DNA from: JACZYA01 sp965247455
GTDB lineage: Bacteria > Acidobacteriota > Terriglobia > Acidiferrales > 2-02-FULL-67-57
Assembly (NCBI GenBank): GCA_965247455.1
Contig: CBDFHE010000017.1
Location: 434,001 to 498,000, forward strand
DNA: 64,000 nt
Direction of reading: 5' to 3'
Positions 27,203 through 35,213 of this stretch are shown here, piece after piece. The translations under genes and the position numbers were made by a program. Every line of letters starts with the position of its first letter. The first letter of the stretch is position 1. The notes under the pieces are model-generated. The model was not told the origin of the DNA and did no database searches. It saw only the letters and a list, made by a program, of their open reading frames with translations.

Positions 27203-27322
27203 GCAGTGATCTCTCGGGCTGGCCGCGGCCTGGGTTGAACCGACCGGGACAACCTCGCTCACTAACTTTGATTATGATAGTCTGGGCCGGCATAAAAGGA
27301 AAAGTTTCGCACGAGGTGTGCC

Positions 27323-29857
27323 GTGAGAGAGAAGAAGAGGAAAGCCGATCGGCTCCTACCGCTCGTGTGTGGGCTGCTCTTCAATAGTTTTGTCTTAGCG
27401 GCTGTCGCTCAAATTCCTCCCGCATTTCCTGCTGCTAAGACCGGCGGGAATTACCTGCATAACTACTACTTGCCCCCGCCCAGCAGCACACCCTTCTATC
27501 CTGCCTGGTCGCCCACGGGCGAAGAGCTTGCTTTTTCTATGCAGGGGTCGATCTGGAGAATCAAGTTGGGAGAGGGTGTCGCGTACGAATTGACCGCCGG
27601 ACCCACCTACGATTCTTCGCCCGACTGGTCGCCCGATGGCCGGTGGATTGTTTACACCGCCGAAGAGGATACTCGCAACATCAACTTGATGCTGCTCGAT
27701 GTGGAGACAGGGGAAGCCCGGCCCTTGACCCCCGGCTCCCATCTAAACCTTGACCCGAGGTGGTCGCCTGATGGAACGCGCATCGCTTATGTTTCCACCT
27801 CCCCGAATGGCTGGTTCAACATTTTTATCCTGCCGATCGAGAATGGGCAGGCCGGGGAACCGATTCAAGTCACACAGGACAACCGTTATCGAGCCCGCCG
27901 GCTCTATTTTGGCTTGTATGACCTGCACATCCAGCCCACCTGGTCGCCCGACGGCCAGGAACTGATCGGCGTCTCCAACCGAGGGATTCCTCTGGGCTCG
28001 GGTGCCCTCTGGCGTTTCCCGGCGGAGGCCGACGGCTTTGCCACCGCCACGGTCATCCATCGCGAAGAAACTCTCTACCGCACCCGGCCCGATTGGTCAC
28101 CTGACGGGGCACGCATCGTCTATAGCGCGCACCTCGGGGGCGAGCATAACAACCTTTTCGTTTTGCCTGCGGATGGCGGCGAACCTTACAAACTGACCTT
28201 CGGAGACTGGGATCACTTCCATCCCCGCTGGTCTCCGGACGGCCACCATATCGCCTATGTCTCAAACCAGCATGGTTTGACCGACATTCGCATTCTGGGA
28301 ACATTCGGCGGGCGCGAACAGAAAGTTGAGATTCGAGAGAAACGCTATAAGCGCCCGATGGGATGGTTGCGCGTGCGGGTGGTGGATGCTGAGACCGGAC
28401 AACCCACGCCCGCCCGCATCTACGCGCAGGCGAGCGACGGGAAGACCTACGTTCCAGACGATGCCTACCACCGCGTGGGACGCCTGCGGGAGCATTTGTT
28501 TCATACCGACGGGACTTTCACTCTGCGCGTGCCCCCGGGCCGTATGCGGGTGGAAGCGGTGAAGGGCTTTGAATACCGGCCCGCGGCCCGGGAAGTGACG
28601 ATTCAAGCCGATTCGGTGACGTCTGCCACGCTGCCATTAGTGCGGCTGGCCAATCTTGCCCGCCAAGGCTGGTACAGCGGGAGCAACCACGTGCACATGA
28701 ACTACGGCGGCAACTTGCGCAACACCCCGGAAAACTTGATGTTCATGGCCGCGGCAGAGGATACGGCTGTTATCGGCGAGCTCATCGCCAACAAAGACAA
28801 CCGCATTTTGGATTACGCCCACTTTCGGGGAGCCCTAGACCCGGCCTCGACCCCGGATCGGCTTCTCTATTTCAACCAGGAGTATCGCCCGCCTTTCTAC
28901 GGTCATGTCTCTTTCATCAATCTAAAGGAGCACTTGATCTCGCCTTTTACGACAGGCTATGAGGGCACCGCTATCGAAAGCCTTTACCCCAGCAACACCG
29001 ACATGTTTCGCCTCGCCCGCCGACAAGGAGCCATTGGCGGGTACGTGCATCCCTTTGGTACGGGTGATCTCGCCGCGCGTGGCTACGGCGGGGGGCGCGG
29101 CTTCCCCGTCGATGTGGCCCTGGGCGTGGTGGACTATTTGGAATTGATGTCCGGCTCCGACCACTTGAGCACCACCCGCGTTTGGCACCGCATATTGAAT
29201 TGTGGTTTTAAGATTTCCGCCACCGCCGGGGAGGACTCCATCAGCGACCTGCATCGCGCAGCCTTGGTCGGCGCCAACCGTACCTACGCCTATCTGGGGC
29301 CAAAGTTAGACTACGACCTATGGGTGGAAGCAATTCGCAAAGGCAAAACTTTTGTTACCAATGGCCCCCTGCTGGAATTCACGGTAAATGACGCAGGCCT
29401 GGGCGAGGAAATTCACCTCCCGGCGAAAGGCGGGTCGGTGATCCTCCGCGGCCGTATGCAGAGCATAGTCGCGGTTGAGAAGCTGGAGATTTTCCACAAT
29501 GGCGAGGTCATAGCGACTATTCCCCTTGCCGAGGGTGGGAAGAGCGCCGAGTTTCGGCTGGAGAAAACCTTCGAGCGCAGCGGCTGGTTCACGCTGCGCG
29601 CTTATGGCAGTCGCCCGGTGCATCCCATAGATGACCGCTACCTCTTCGCCGAAACGGGTCCCATTTATGTTTATGCCGGCAAAGAGCCTATCCGCTCCCG
29701 TGAGGATGCCGAGTATTTTGGCCGCTGGATCGATACCGTCGCCAAGTTGGCAGAGGAGCATTCCGGCTGGCGCTCGGAAAAGGAAAAGAAGCACGTCTTA
29801 GGGCAGTTTCAGGCCGCCCGGAAGATCTTTGTGCAGCGGGCGTTAGAAGCTCGTTAG
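27323..29857 (+). CDS. TolB-like beta propeller fused to a CehA/McbA-type PHP hydrolase
   Basis: From GTG 27323 a signal peptide (LLPLVCGLLFNSFVLAAVAQ) precedes six PD40/WD40-like blades, each with the W-S-P-D/T-G pattern (AWSPTGEELAFSM, DWSPDGRWIVYTA, RWSPDGTRIAYVS, TWSPDGQELIGVS, DWSPDGARIVYSA, RWSPDGHHIAYVS). A carboxypeptidase-regulatory-like insert follows (VRVVDAETGQPTPARIYAQ). The C-terminal half is a PHP metal-dependent hydrolase of the CehA/McbA type: SNHVHMNYGGN near residue 453, GYVHPFG and TAGEDSISD. CehA members hydrolyse esters or carbamates, but most have no known substrate. 844 residues, apparently intact. Confidence 0.85.
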   Translation: MREKKRKADRLLPLVCGLLFNSFVLAAVAQIPPAFPAAKTGGNYLHNYYLPPPSSTPFYPAWSPTGEELAFSMQGSIWRIKLGEGVAYELTAGPTYDSSPDWSPDGRWIVYTAEEDTRNINLMLLDVETGEARPLTPGSHLNLDPRWSPDGTRIAYVSTSPNGWFNIFILPIENGQAGEPIQVTQDNRYRARRLYFGLYDLHIQPTWSPDGQELIGVSNRGIPLGSGALWRFPAEADGFATATVIHREETLYRTRPDWSPDGARIVYSAHLGGEHNNLFVLPADGGEPYKLTFGDWDHFHPRWSPDGHHIAYVSNQHGLTDIRILGTFGGREQKVEIREKRYKRPMGWLRVRVVDAETGQPTPARIYAQASDGKTYVPDDAYHRVGRLREHLFHTDGTFTLRVPPGRMRVEAVKGFEYRPAAREVTIQADSVTSATLPLVRLANLARQGWYSGSNHVHMNYGGNLRNTPENLMFMAAAEDTAVIGELIANKDNRILDYAHFRGALDPASTPDRLLYFNQEYRPPFYGHVSFINLKEHLISPFTTGYEGTAIESLYPSNTDMFRLARRQGAIGGYVHPFGTGDLAARGYGGGRGFPVDVALGVVDYLELMSGSDHLSTTRVWHRILNCGFKISATAGEDSISDLHRAALVGANRTYAYLGPKLDYDLWVEAIRKGKTFVTNGPLLEFTVNDAGLGEEIHLPAKGGSVILRGRMQSIVAVEKLEIFHNGEVIATIPLAEGGKSAEFRLEKTFERSGWFTLRAYGSRPVHPIDDRYLFAETGPIYVYAGKEPIRSREDAEYFGRWIDTVAKLAEEHSGWRSEKEKKHVLGQFQAARKIFVQRALEAR

Positions 29858-30457
29858 GTTCTCCTCGCTGGGTCTGGGAGCTTGGCCAGGACGGTGGTGT
29901 TCCGTTCAAATCCACGGCGTATACCACGCAACGGTGTGTGCACGGCTTCGCACAGGCATTCACCGAAGGCGGGAATGTGTGGTGCGTATCGTTGAGTTCA
30001 AAACGGGTGATTCCCCTCTTGGTCAAGTGGCGCACAAATGAAATGGGCGTTCGCATGGCGCTGGGTGCCCATCGGCAGGATGCTCTCCTGACGATCATTT
30101 GATGATACTGATTCGGATCGGCGTGGCCGTGGGTGCGGCGGGAGTGCTGCTGGCTTGCCTCCGGCTCGCCGCGCAGCCAAGGCAGACCCGATGGTGGCGC
30201 TGCGCTGCCCCGCAAGTAAGGAGGTTGTCCCAAACCACATGGTTTGGTGCAGGGCAGGCAAAAGATCTTACCCTCCATTTTCCGTCCAGTTTACGCCCCT
30301 CACCAGGCCCCTTGAGGGCCCTTTCTTACTGTCCACTTACTGTCCATAACTAGAGGGAACGAGAGAGATTCGCCGGAACTAGAGAGACCCAAGAGAAAAT
30401 CGCCCGAAACGCAGAAAACCAGCTTAAAAACTGCCTGAAATCGCTATGTGATAGATG
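29858..30457. other. 600-base region without a recognisable gene
   Basis: Only short overlapping frames without ribosome sites or family resemblance are present. A small hairpin GGCCCCTTGAGGGCC at about 30305 followed by CTTTCTT could be a weak terminator. The stretch looks like degraded coding or untranslated DNA between the CehA-type gene and the tRNA. Confidence 0.5.
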
Positions 30458-30532
30458 TGGTAGCGGTACCGGGAATCGAACCCGGGTTTCCAGATTGAGA
30501 ATCTGACGTCCTAACCCCTAGACGATACCGCC
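30458..30532 (-). tRNA. tRNA-Glu (anticodon CTC)
   Basis: Read on the minus strand the sequence folds as a full cloverleaf. It has a 7-bp acceptor (GGCGGTA with TACCGCT, first pair G-U), a D arm around TCTAGGGGTTAGGA, an anticodon loop TTCTCAA giving CTC, and a T arm CCGGGTTCGATTCCCGG. CCA is encoded at the 3' end (30458-30460). tRNA genes are frequent integration sites, but no integrase or att repeat is seen next to it. Confidence 0.95.
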
Positions 30533-30641
30533 ACCGAATCAGACCAGCGGCTGCGCAGAACAGCCGCCCTGTTACGGCACTTCGATTATCACGCAGCCGG
30601 ACGAAGCGCGTCAAGCTGGCTCCCCGCGCGCGCCGTGTTCG

Positions 30642-30670
30642 TTGACTTGCTTTCACCCTGCCGGTAGCAT
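30642..30670 (+). promoter_or_regulatory. Promoter of the trpCFBA operon
   Basis: TTGACT (30642-30647) and TAGCAT (30665-30670) are 17 bases apart, 18 bases ahead of the first trpC start codon. The space between is too short for a leader peptide, so no attenuator of the trp type is present here. Confidence 0.6.
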
Positions 30671-30688
30671 ACGAGTTTGCTCTTTTGA

Positions 30689-31501
30689 GTGGGGAGTTGC
30701 TTGAGTTCCCTTTCGGCCAAAACCGGCAGCGTGCTCGACCGCATCGTCGCGGTGCGACGGGAGGCGCTCGCCCAAACTAAGCAAGTTACGCCGGTGGGCA
30801 AGCTGGAAGAGCGCCTGGCCGCTGCTCTGCCGGTGCGCGATTTCTGCGCCGTGCTCAGCCGCGACGGACTCAACGTCATCGCTGAGTTGAAGAAGGCCTC
30901 GCCCTCGCGCGGCCTGCTGCGCAGCGACTACAACCCGGCCGCGCTCGCACCGGCACTGGAAGCGGCCGGCGCAGCGGCGCTTTCCGTCCTGACTGAGCCG
31001 GAGTTTTTCCAGGGCGACCTGGCCGATCTTCAGGTGGCGCGCAGCCTCTGCGGTGTGCCGCTGCTGCGCAAGGATTTTCTGTTTGATTCCTATCAGGTTC
31101 TCGAAGCGCGGGCCGCCGGCGCCGATGCCTACCTCTTGATCGCAGCGCTCCTCTCCACCACTGAGCTGCGCCAGCTACTCCTCGCGGGCCGGCAACTGGA
31201 GATGGCGGCGCTGGTGGAGGTCCACACGGCGGAGGAGTTGACGCGCGCGCTGGACGCCGGCGCGGAACTGGTCGGGGTCAACAACCGCAACCTGAAAACT
31301 CTGGACGTGGAGGTCGAGACTTCGCTGCGCTTGGTCGAGCAGATTCCGGCCGGCTGCGTCGCCGTCAGCGAAAGCGGCCTGCGCACCGGCGAGCAGTTGC
31401 AGCGCTTGCGCGCCGCCGGCTTCGACGCGTTCTTAATCGGCGAAAGCCTGATGCAAGCGCCCGACCCGGCGCAGGCGTTGCGCGCACTCACAGGAGGCTA
31501 G
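30689..31501 (+). CDS. trpC: Indole-3-glycerol phosphate synthase TrpC
   Basis: The (beta/alpha)8 enzyme converts CdRP to indole-3-glycerol phosphate. Family stretches are clear: VIAELKKASPSRGLLRSDYNP, LSVLTEPEFFQGDLADLQ, VPLLRKDFLFDSYQVLEARAAGADAYLLIAA, LVGVNNRNLKTL and AVSESGLRTGEQLQRL. The GTG at 30689 gives 270 residues; the TTG at 30701, preceded by GGGGAG, would give a start at SSLSAKTG and is equally possible. It is the first gene of trpC-trpF-cyt c-trpB-trpA; trpE, trpG and trpD are not in this window. Confidence 0.95.
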   Translation: MGSCLSSLSAKTGSVLDRIVAVRREALAQTKQVTPVGKLEERLAAALPVRDFCAVLSRDGLNVIAELKKASPSRGLLRSDYNPAALAPALEAAGAAALSVLTEPEFFQGDLADLQVARSLCGVPLLRKDFLFDSYQVLEARAAGADAYLLIAALLSTTELRQLLLAGRQLEMAALVEVHTAEELTRALDAGAELVGVNNRNLKTLDVEVETSLRLVEQIPAGCVAVSESGLRTGEQLQRLRAAGFDAFLIGESLMQAPDPAQALRALTGG

Positions 31502-31512
31502 ATCGAAGGGCG

Positions 31513-32136
31513 ATGATACGCGTCAAGGTGTGCGGCATCACGAATCTGGAAGACGCGCTGGTGGCGGCGCTGGCCGGGGCGGATGCGCTGGGGTTCAATT
31601 TCTGGCCGCGCGGCCCCCGCTACATCGCCCCGCGCGCGGCTGCGGACATCATTGCGCAGTTGCCTCCGCTCGTGACCTCCGTCGCTGTGGTCGTGGACGA
31701 GCCTCCGGCGCAGGTCGCGCGCCTGGCCCGTAAGAGCGGCGTGCGAGCAGTGCAGTTGCACGGGCAGGAATCGCCGCAGGACGTGGCGGCGCTGGCCGCC
31801 GACGGTTTCGCCGTGCTCAAGGCTGTCCAGGTGGGGCGGGACTTTCGGCCTCAGCAGCTTCGCTCCTACGTCGGCGTGGATGCGTTCCTCCTTGATACCG
31901 AAGTCAAGGGACAGCAGGGCGGGACCGGCAAGAGCTTTGATTGGAAAAAAGCGCGGGCGGCGAACCGCTACGGACGAGTTTTGCTGGCGGGCGGCCTGAC
32001 GGTGGAGAACGTCGGCGAAGCGGTCGCGCAAGCGCGGCCCTACGGGGTGGACGTCTGCTCCGGGGTGGAGCGGCGGCCGGGCAGCAAAGACCACGACCTG
32101 TTGCGGGAGTTCATCCGGCGGGCCAAGGGAGTCTAA
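31513..32136 (+). CDS. trpF: Phosphoribosylanthranilate isomerase TrpF
   Basis: The 207-residue barrel protein isomerises phosphoribosylanthranilate to CdRP. It starts RVKVCGITNLEDALVAALAGADALGFNFWPRGPRYI, where the Cys of VCGI is the catalytic base, and has VQLHGQE, FLLDTEVKGQQGGTGKSFDW and LLAGGLTVENV, ending with GVDVCSGVERRPGSKD. It lies 11 bases after trpC and 2 bases before the cytochrome gene, consistent with one transcript. Confidence 0.95.
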   Translation: MIRVKVCGITNLEDALVAALAGADALGFNFWPRGPRYIAPRAAADIIAQLPPLVTSVAVVVDEPPAQVARLARKSGVRAVQLHGQESPQDVAALAADGFAVLKAVQVGRDFRPQQLRSYVGVDAFLLDTEVKGQQGGTGKSFDWKKARAANRYGRVLLAGGLTVENVGEAVAQARPYGVDVCSGVERRPGSKDHDLLREFIRRAKGV

Positions 32137-32138
32137 GC

Positions 32139-32603
32139 ATGAGAAGGTTGAGCAAGCTGGCGCTGGCCGCAGTTGTGCTGCTGCTGTTCGCGGGTCTCCT
32201 CCACGCACACTCCAAGAAGCCCTGGCCGGTTCCGGCCGCGGCCAAGGCGCGCAAGAACCCAGTGGCGGCCACGGCGGAGTCGCTCGCAGCCGGAGCCAAG
32301 CTCTTCCAGAGGAATTGCGCCGTCTGCCACGAAGAGACCGGCGATGGGAAGGGCCCCTGGCAGGACATCCTCACCACCCAGCCGTCGGATTTCACCGACG
32401 CCCACAGGATGGCCGAGCACACCGACGGGGAACTGTTCTGGAAAATCAGCACCGGCCGCGAGCAGATGCCGGGGTTCGAGAAAAAGTTGAGCGAGCAGAA
32501 GCGCTGGCACTTGGTAAATTACCTGCGCACGTTCGCCCGGAGCAAGGGCAAAAGTAAAGTAAGGATCGCTGAGGAATTTCTGTGGCACGCGGGGCTACTG
32601 TGA
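32139..32603 (+). CDS. Secreted monohaem cytochrome c, inserted in the trp operon
   Basis: From ATG 32139 a signal peptide (LALAAVVLLLFAGLLHAH) precedes a class I cytochrome c domain with haem site CAVCH at residues 60-64 and a likely axial Met in EQMPGF (Met110). The 154-residue protein should be periplasmic. It begins 2 bases after the trpF stop and overlaps the start of trpB, so it is translated from the trp mRNA, although it has no role in tryptophan synthesis. The partner electron carrier is unknown. Confidence 0.9.
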   Translation: MRRLSKLALAAVVLLLFAGLLHAHSKKPWPVPAAAKARKNPVAATAESLAAGAKLFQRNCAVCHEETGDGKGPWQDILTTQPSDFTDAHRMAEHTDGELFWKISTGREQMPGFEKKLSEQKRWHLVNYLRTFARSKGKSKVRIAEEFLWHAGLL

Positions 32604-33796
32604 GTTTGCCGGATGCGCGGGGGCACTTCGGTGCCTTCGGCGGGCGCTTTGTGCCCGAGACGCTGATGGCGCCGCTGGAAGAGTTGGAGCGCGCCTACCG
32701 CCGGGCGCGCCGCGACCGGCGGTTCACGCGCCGGCTCAATGCGCTGCTCACTGGCTTTGCCGGTCGCCCCACACCGCTCTATTTGGCCGGGCGGCTCACG
32801 CGTCATCTGGGCGGCGCCAGGATTTACCTGAAGCGCGAAGACCTGCTCCACACCGGCGCGCACAAGATCAACAACTGTTTGGGCCAAGGGTTGCTGGCCG
32901 CGCGCATGGGCAAGCCGCGCGTGATTGCCGAAACCGGCGCCGGACAGCACGGCGTCGCCACCGCCACTGTCGCTGCTCACCTGGGTTTGAAGTGCACCGT
33001 GTACATGGGCGAAGAAGACATGGCCCGGCAGCGGCTCAACGTAGTGCGGATGAAAATGCTAGGCGCGGAAGTGGTGGGCGTCGGCTCCGGCAGCCGCACT
33101 TTGAAGGACGCCATCAACGAAGCCATGCGCGATTGGGTCACCAACGTCGAGACCACCTACTATTTGCTGGGCTCGGTCTGCGGCGCTCACCCTTACCCGG
33201 TGATTGTGCGCGACTTCCAGACTGTGATCGGGCGCGAGACCCGCGAGCAAAGCCTCCGCGCCGAGAAGCGCCTGCCCGATGCGCTGGTTGCCTGTGTGGG
33301 CGGCGGCTCCAATTCCATTGGGTTGTTCTACGAGTTCCTGCGCGAGCCGGCGGTCAAGATGGTGGGAGTAGAGGCCGGCGGTCGCGGAGCATCGCTGGGC
33401 GACCATGCCGCCCGCCTGGCCCAGAGCCGCAGGAACGGGTCGCGTCCGGGCGTGCTGCACGGAACCTTCACCTACGTTTTGCAAGACAAGCACGGTCAGA
33501 TTACCACCACTCATTCGGTCTCGGCCGGCTTGGACTACCCCGGTGTGGGCCCGGAGCACGCCTACCTGCGTGACACCAAGCGCGTGCAGTACACCTCGGT
33601 GACGGACGAGGAGGCGCTGGAAGCCGCCCGCGTGCTGTCGCAGCAGGAAGGAATCATTCCCGCGCTGGAGGCGGCGCACGCCCTGGCCGAGGTCATCAAG
33701 CGCGCGCCCAGGATGAAGCCCGACCAGGTGGTGGTGGTGAACCTCTCCGGACGCGGCGACAAGGACATGGACATCCTGGCGCGGCATCTGAGTTGA
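32582..33796 (+). CDS. trpB: Tryptophan synthase beta subunit TrpB
   Basis: PLP enzyme joining indole and serine. It carries GHFGAFGGRFVPETLM at the start, the PLP lysine in HTGAHKINN (Lys95 from this start), ETGAGQHGVATA, and GGGSNSIGLF for phosphate binding. Two starts compete: GTG 32582, preceded by GAGGA at good spacing, and GTG 32600, which overlaps the cytochrome stop as GTGA. Either way the gene overlaps the cytochrome gene. The length of 404 is normal. trpA follows immediately. Confidence 0.96.
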   Translation: MARGATVSLPDARGHFGAFGGRFVPETLMAPLEELERAYRRARRDRRFTRRLNALLTGFAGRPTPLYLAGRLTRHLGGARIYLKREDLLHTGAHKINNCLGQGLLAARMGKPRVIAETGAGQHGVATATVAAHLGLKCTVYMGEEDMARQRLNVVRMKMLGAEVVGVGSGSRTLKDAINEAMRDWVTNVETTYYLLGSVCGAHPYPVIVRDFQTVIGRETREQSLRAEKRLPDALVACVGGGSNSIGLFYEFLREPAVKMVGVEAGGRGASLGDHAARLAQSRRNGSRPGVLHGTFTYVLQDKHGQITTTHSVSAGLDYPGVGPEHAYLRDTKRVQYTSVTDEEALEAARVLSQQEGIIPALEAAHALAEVIKRAPRMKPDQVVVVNLSGRGDKDMDILARHLS

Positions 33797-34711
33797 GTGG
33801 TGGCAACCCTTACCATCAGCAAGCGAAGGAAGCGTAGTACGCGACGCACGTCGAGCAAGCGTTCCCGTGCCGCGCACGCCACCCCCCAGCGCCGGGTGGG
33901 ATTGGCGGCGCGCCTGCGTCGCTACCGACGCCCGTCTGGGCGCAAGCTGAGCCGCAAGCAGCAGACCGCCTTCATCGCCTATGTGGCCGCCGGCGACCCG
34001 AACCTCCGCTTTACCGAGCAGTTGGTGCTGCGGCTGGCCGCGGCTGGCACGGATGTGATCGAGCTGGGCGTGCCGTTCTCCGATCCGATTGCCGACGGGC
34101 CGGTGATCCAGCGCGCTAGCGAACGCGCACTCCAGGCGGGGACGACGCTGGCGGAGGTTCTCAAGCTGGCTGCTCGCATCCGCCGCAAGAGCGAAGTGGG
34201 GTTGGTGCTGTTCAGCTATTACAATCCCGTGTTGCAAATGGGGGTGGAACGCTTCGCCCAGCGCGCCGCCGCCGCCGGGGTGGACGGCGTGCTGATTACC
34301 GACCTGACGCCGGAGGAAGCGGACGAGTATGTCGCGGTGCTGCGGCGGCGCAAGCTCGACACCGTGTTCCTGGCCGCACCTACTTCAACCAATGAGCGGC
34401 TGCGGCAGATTGCCCGGCTCTCGCGCGGGTTTGTGTACGTAATCGCGCGGCGGGGCGTGACGGGTGCGCGTCAGGACGTGCCGGATGACGTGCGAGCGGT
34501 GGTGCGGCGCTTGCGGCGATACACCACTCTGCCGGTTGCAGTCGGCTTCGGGATCGCCCATCGAGATCAGGTGGCTGCGCTAGCGCGGGTGGCCGAAGGC
34601 GTGGTGGTGGGCAGCGCGCTGGTGGAGTGTTGTGAGCGGCACGCCCACGGGCCGGAGGCGTTGGACGCCGCCGCCGCCCTGGTGCGGGAGCTGAAGGGAA
34701 CAGGACGCTAG
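33797..34711 (+). CDS. trpA: Tryptophan synthase alpha subunit TrpA with basic N-terminal extension
   Basis: The barrel domain is typical: FIAYVAAGDPNLRFTEQLVLRL, ELGVPFSDPIADGPVIQRAS with the catalytic Asp, DGVLITDLTPEEADEY and VAVGFGIAHRDQV. It cleaves indole-3-glycerol phosphate and passes indole to TrpB. From the GTG directly after the trpB stop, about 33 residues very rich in Arg, Lys and Ser precede the normal family start. A GTG at 33896 (GLAARLRRYRR) would match the family start exactly but lacks a ribosome site. So either the extension is real or translation re-initiates internally. The stop codon lies at the insertion point of element A2. Confidence 0.93.
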   Translation: MVATLTISKRRKRSTRRTSSKRSRAAHATPQRRVGLAARLRRYRRPSGRKLSRKQQTAFIAYVAAGDPNLRFTEQLVLRLAAAGTDVIELGVPFSDPIADGPVIQRASERALQAGTTLAEVLKLAARIRRKSEVGLVLFSYYNPVLQMGVERFAQRAAAAGVDGVLITDLTPEEADEYVAVLRRRKLDTVFLAAPTSTNERLRQIARLSRGFVYVIARRGVTGARQDVPDDVRAVVRRLRRYTTLPVAVGFGIAHRDQVAALARVAEGVVVGSALVECCERHAHGPEALDAAAALVRELKGTGR

Positions 34712-34884
34712 CAGATGGGTAGTGGGTCATTTTGACGACGTTGCCTTTACCGCTGAGCCCGGCGGCACCTGCGGTAGGCAGGCACCCGCCGCCGGGTGGA
34801 TGGGCGGCAAAAGCACCCCGTGGCAGGTGCCACGGGGCTCGGCGTGAGATTCACATTTCCAAACTGACCTACTACCAGCAGATG
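34710..34884. mobile_element. Small TIR element A2 with 8-bp target duplication
   Basis: Element 34718-34876 (159 bp) starts GGTAGTGGGTCATTTTGA and ends CTGACCTACTACC. AGCAGATG flanks it on both sides (34710-34717 and 34877-34884). It carries the same hairpin core as A1 (34816-34837) followed by CTCGGCG. It inserted at the trpA stop codon. There is no ORF. Confidence 0.85.
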
Positions 34885-34990
34885 GGTAGTGTCTTAATTT
34901 GAGCGATTCGGAACTCGGCCCAAATCACACCGAGCCCCCAGGCAGGGGCCTGGGGGCTCGGTGTGAAATTAAGACACTACCCAGCAGATG
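34877..34990. mobile_element. Small TIR element B1, inserted in the duplicated target of A2
   Basis: Element 34885-34982 (98 bp) runs from GGTAGTGTCTTAATTTGA to AAATTAAGACACTACCC, a near-perfect inverted pair. The same AGCAGATG octamer lies on both sides (34877-34884 and 34983-34990), so three copies of the target bracket A2 and B1. Its core hairpin is CCCCCAGGCAGGGGCC with complement at 34935-34956, then CTCGGTGTG. There is no ORF. Confidence 0.85.
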
Positions 34991-34997
34991 AAGGTGC

Positions 34998-35026
34998 TTG
35001 ACTTGACGGTTCGATATCCGTATAGT
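34998..35026 (+). promoter_or_regulatory. Promoter of the Tyr/Phe leader and aroF-tyrA operon
   Basis: TTGACT (34998-35003) and TATAGT (35021-35026) are separated by exactly 17 bases. Transcription would start at about 35033, only about 3 bases before the leader ATG, which implies a nearly leaderless mRNA. Confidence 0.75.
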
Positions 35027-35035
35027 ATCGCTTCT

Positions 35036-35098
35036 ATGCTGAGCGTGCAGGCAACTCGATTTAGCGGCTATTACGGCTATTTTAGCCGCAGGGGGTGA
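35036..35098 (+). CDS. Tyr/Phe-rich attenuator leader peptide (20 aa)
   Basis: ATG at 35036 opens a 20-codon ORF ending in TGA at 35096. The middle reads FSGYYGYF, so five of eight consecutive residues are Tyr or Phe (codons 35060-35083). This is the composition of regulatory leader peptides that sense charged tRNA-Tyr and tRNA-Phe. It is followed at once by a terminator/antiterminator pair and then by genes of phenylalanine and tyrosine synthesis. The ORF is too short for standard gene prediction; support comes from composition, position and the RNA structures. Confidence 0.8.
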   Translation: MLSVQATRFSGYYGYFSRRG

Positions 35099-35168
35099 CG
35101 CGCGCTCTGAGCCTTTAGCCCAACAAGGATTCTCAAAGCCCGCGTCACAGACGACGCGGGTTTTTTTT
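35095..35168 (+). promoter_or_regulatory. Transcription attenuator (antiterminator/terminator)
   Basis: The intrinsic terminator is CCCGCGTC (35139-35146) pairing with GACGCGGG (35153-35160) followed by eight Ts. The alternative pairing is GTGACGCG (35095-35102) with CGCGTCAC (35141-35148), 8 perfect pairs that consume the terminator's left arm. The antiterminator's left arm overlaps the leader stop codon (35096-35098). A ribosome finishing the leader covers it (termination), while one stalled on the Tyr/Phe codons leaves it free (read-through). A further hairpin GCGGCTA/TAGCCGC (35064-35089) lies inside the leader ORF. Confidence 0.8.
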
Positions 35169-35213
35169 GCCGACAGCCAGCCGCGTTCAGGCCCAGGGAG
35201 GAGCGAGATAGCG

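Noticed and set aside
29688..30278. 196-codon minus-strand frame before the tRNA gene
   Set aside because: Overlaps the end of the CehA-type gene, lacks a start signal and has an unnatural composition for a folded protein.
30458..30532. tRNA-Glu as attachment site of an integrated island
   Set aside because: No integrase gene and no repeat of the tRNA 3' end was found nearby.
30540..30688. Trp leader/attenuator upstream of trpC
   Set aside because: Only 18 bases lie between the promoter -10 and the first start codon, and no Trp-codon ORF is present.
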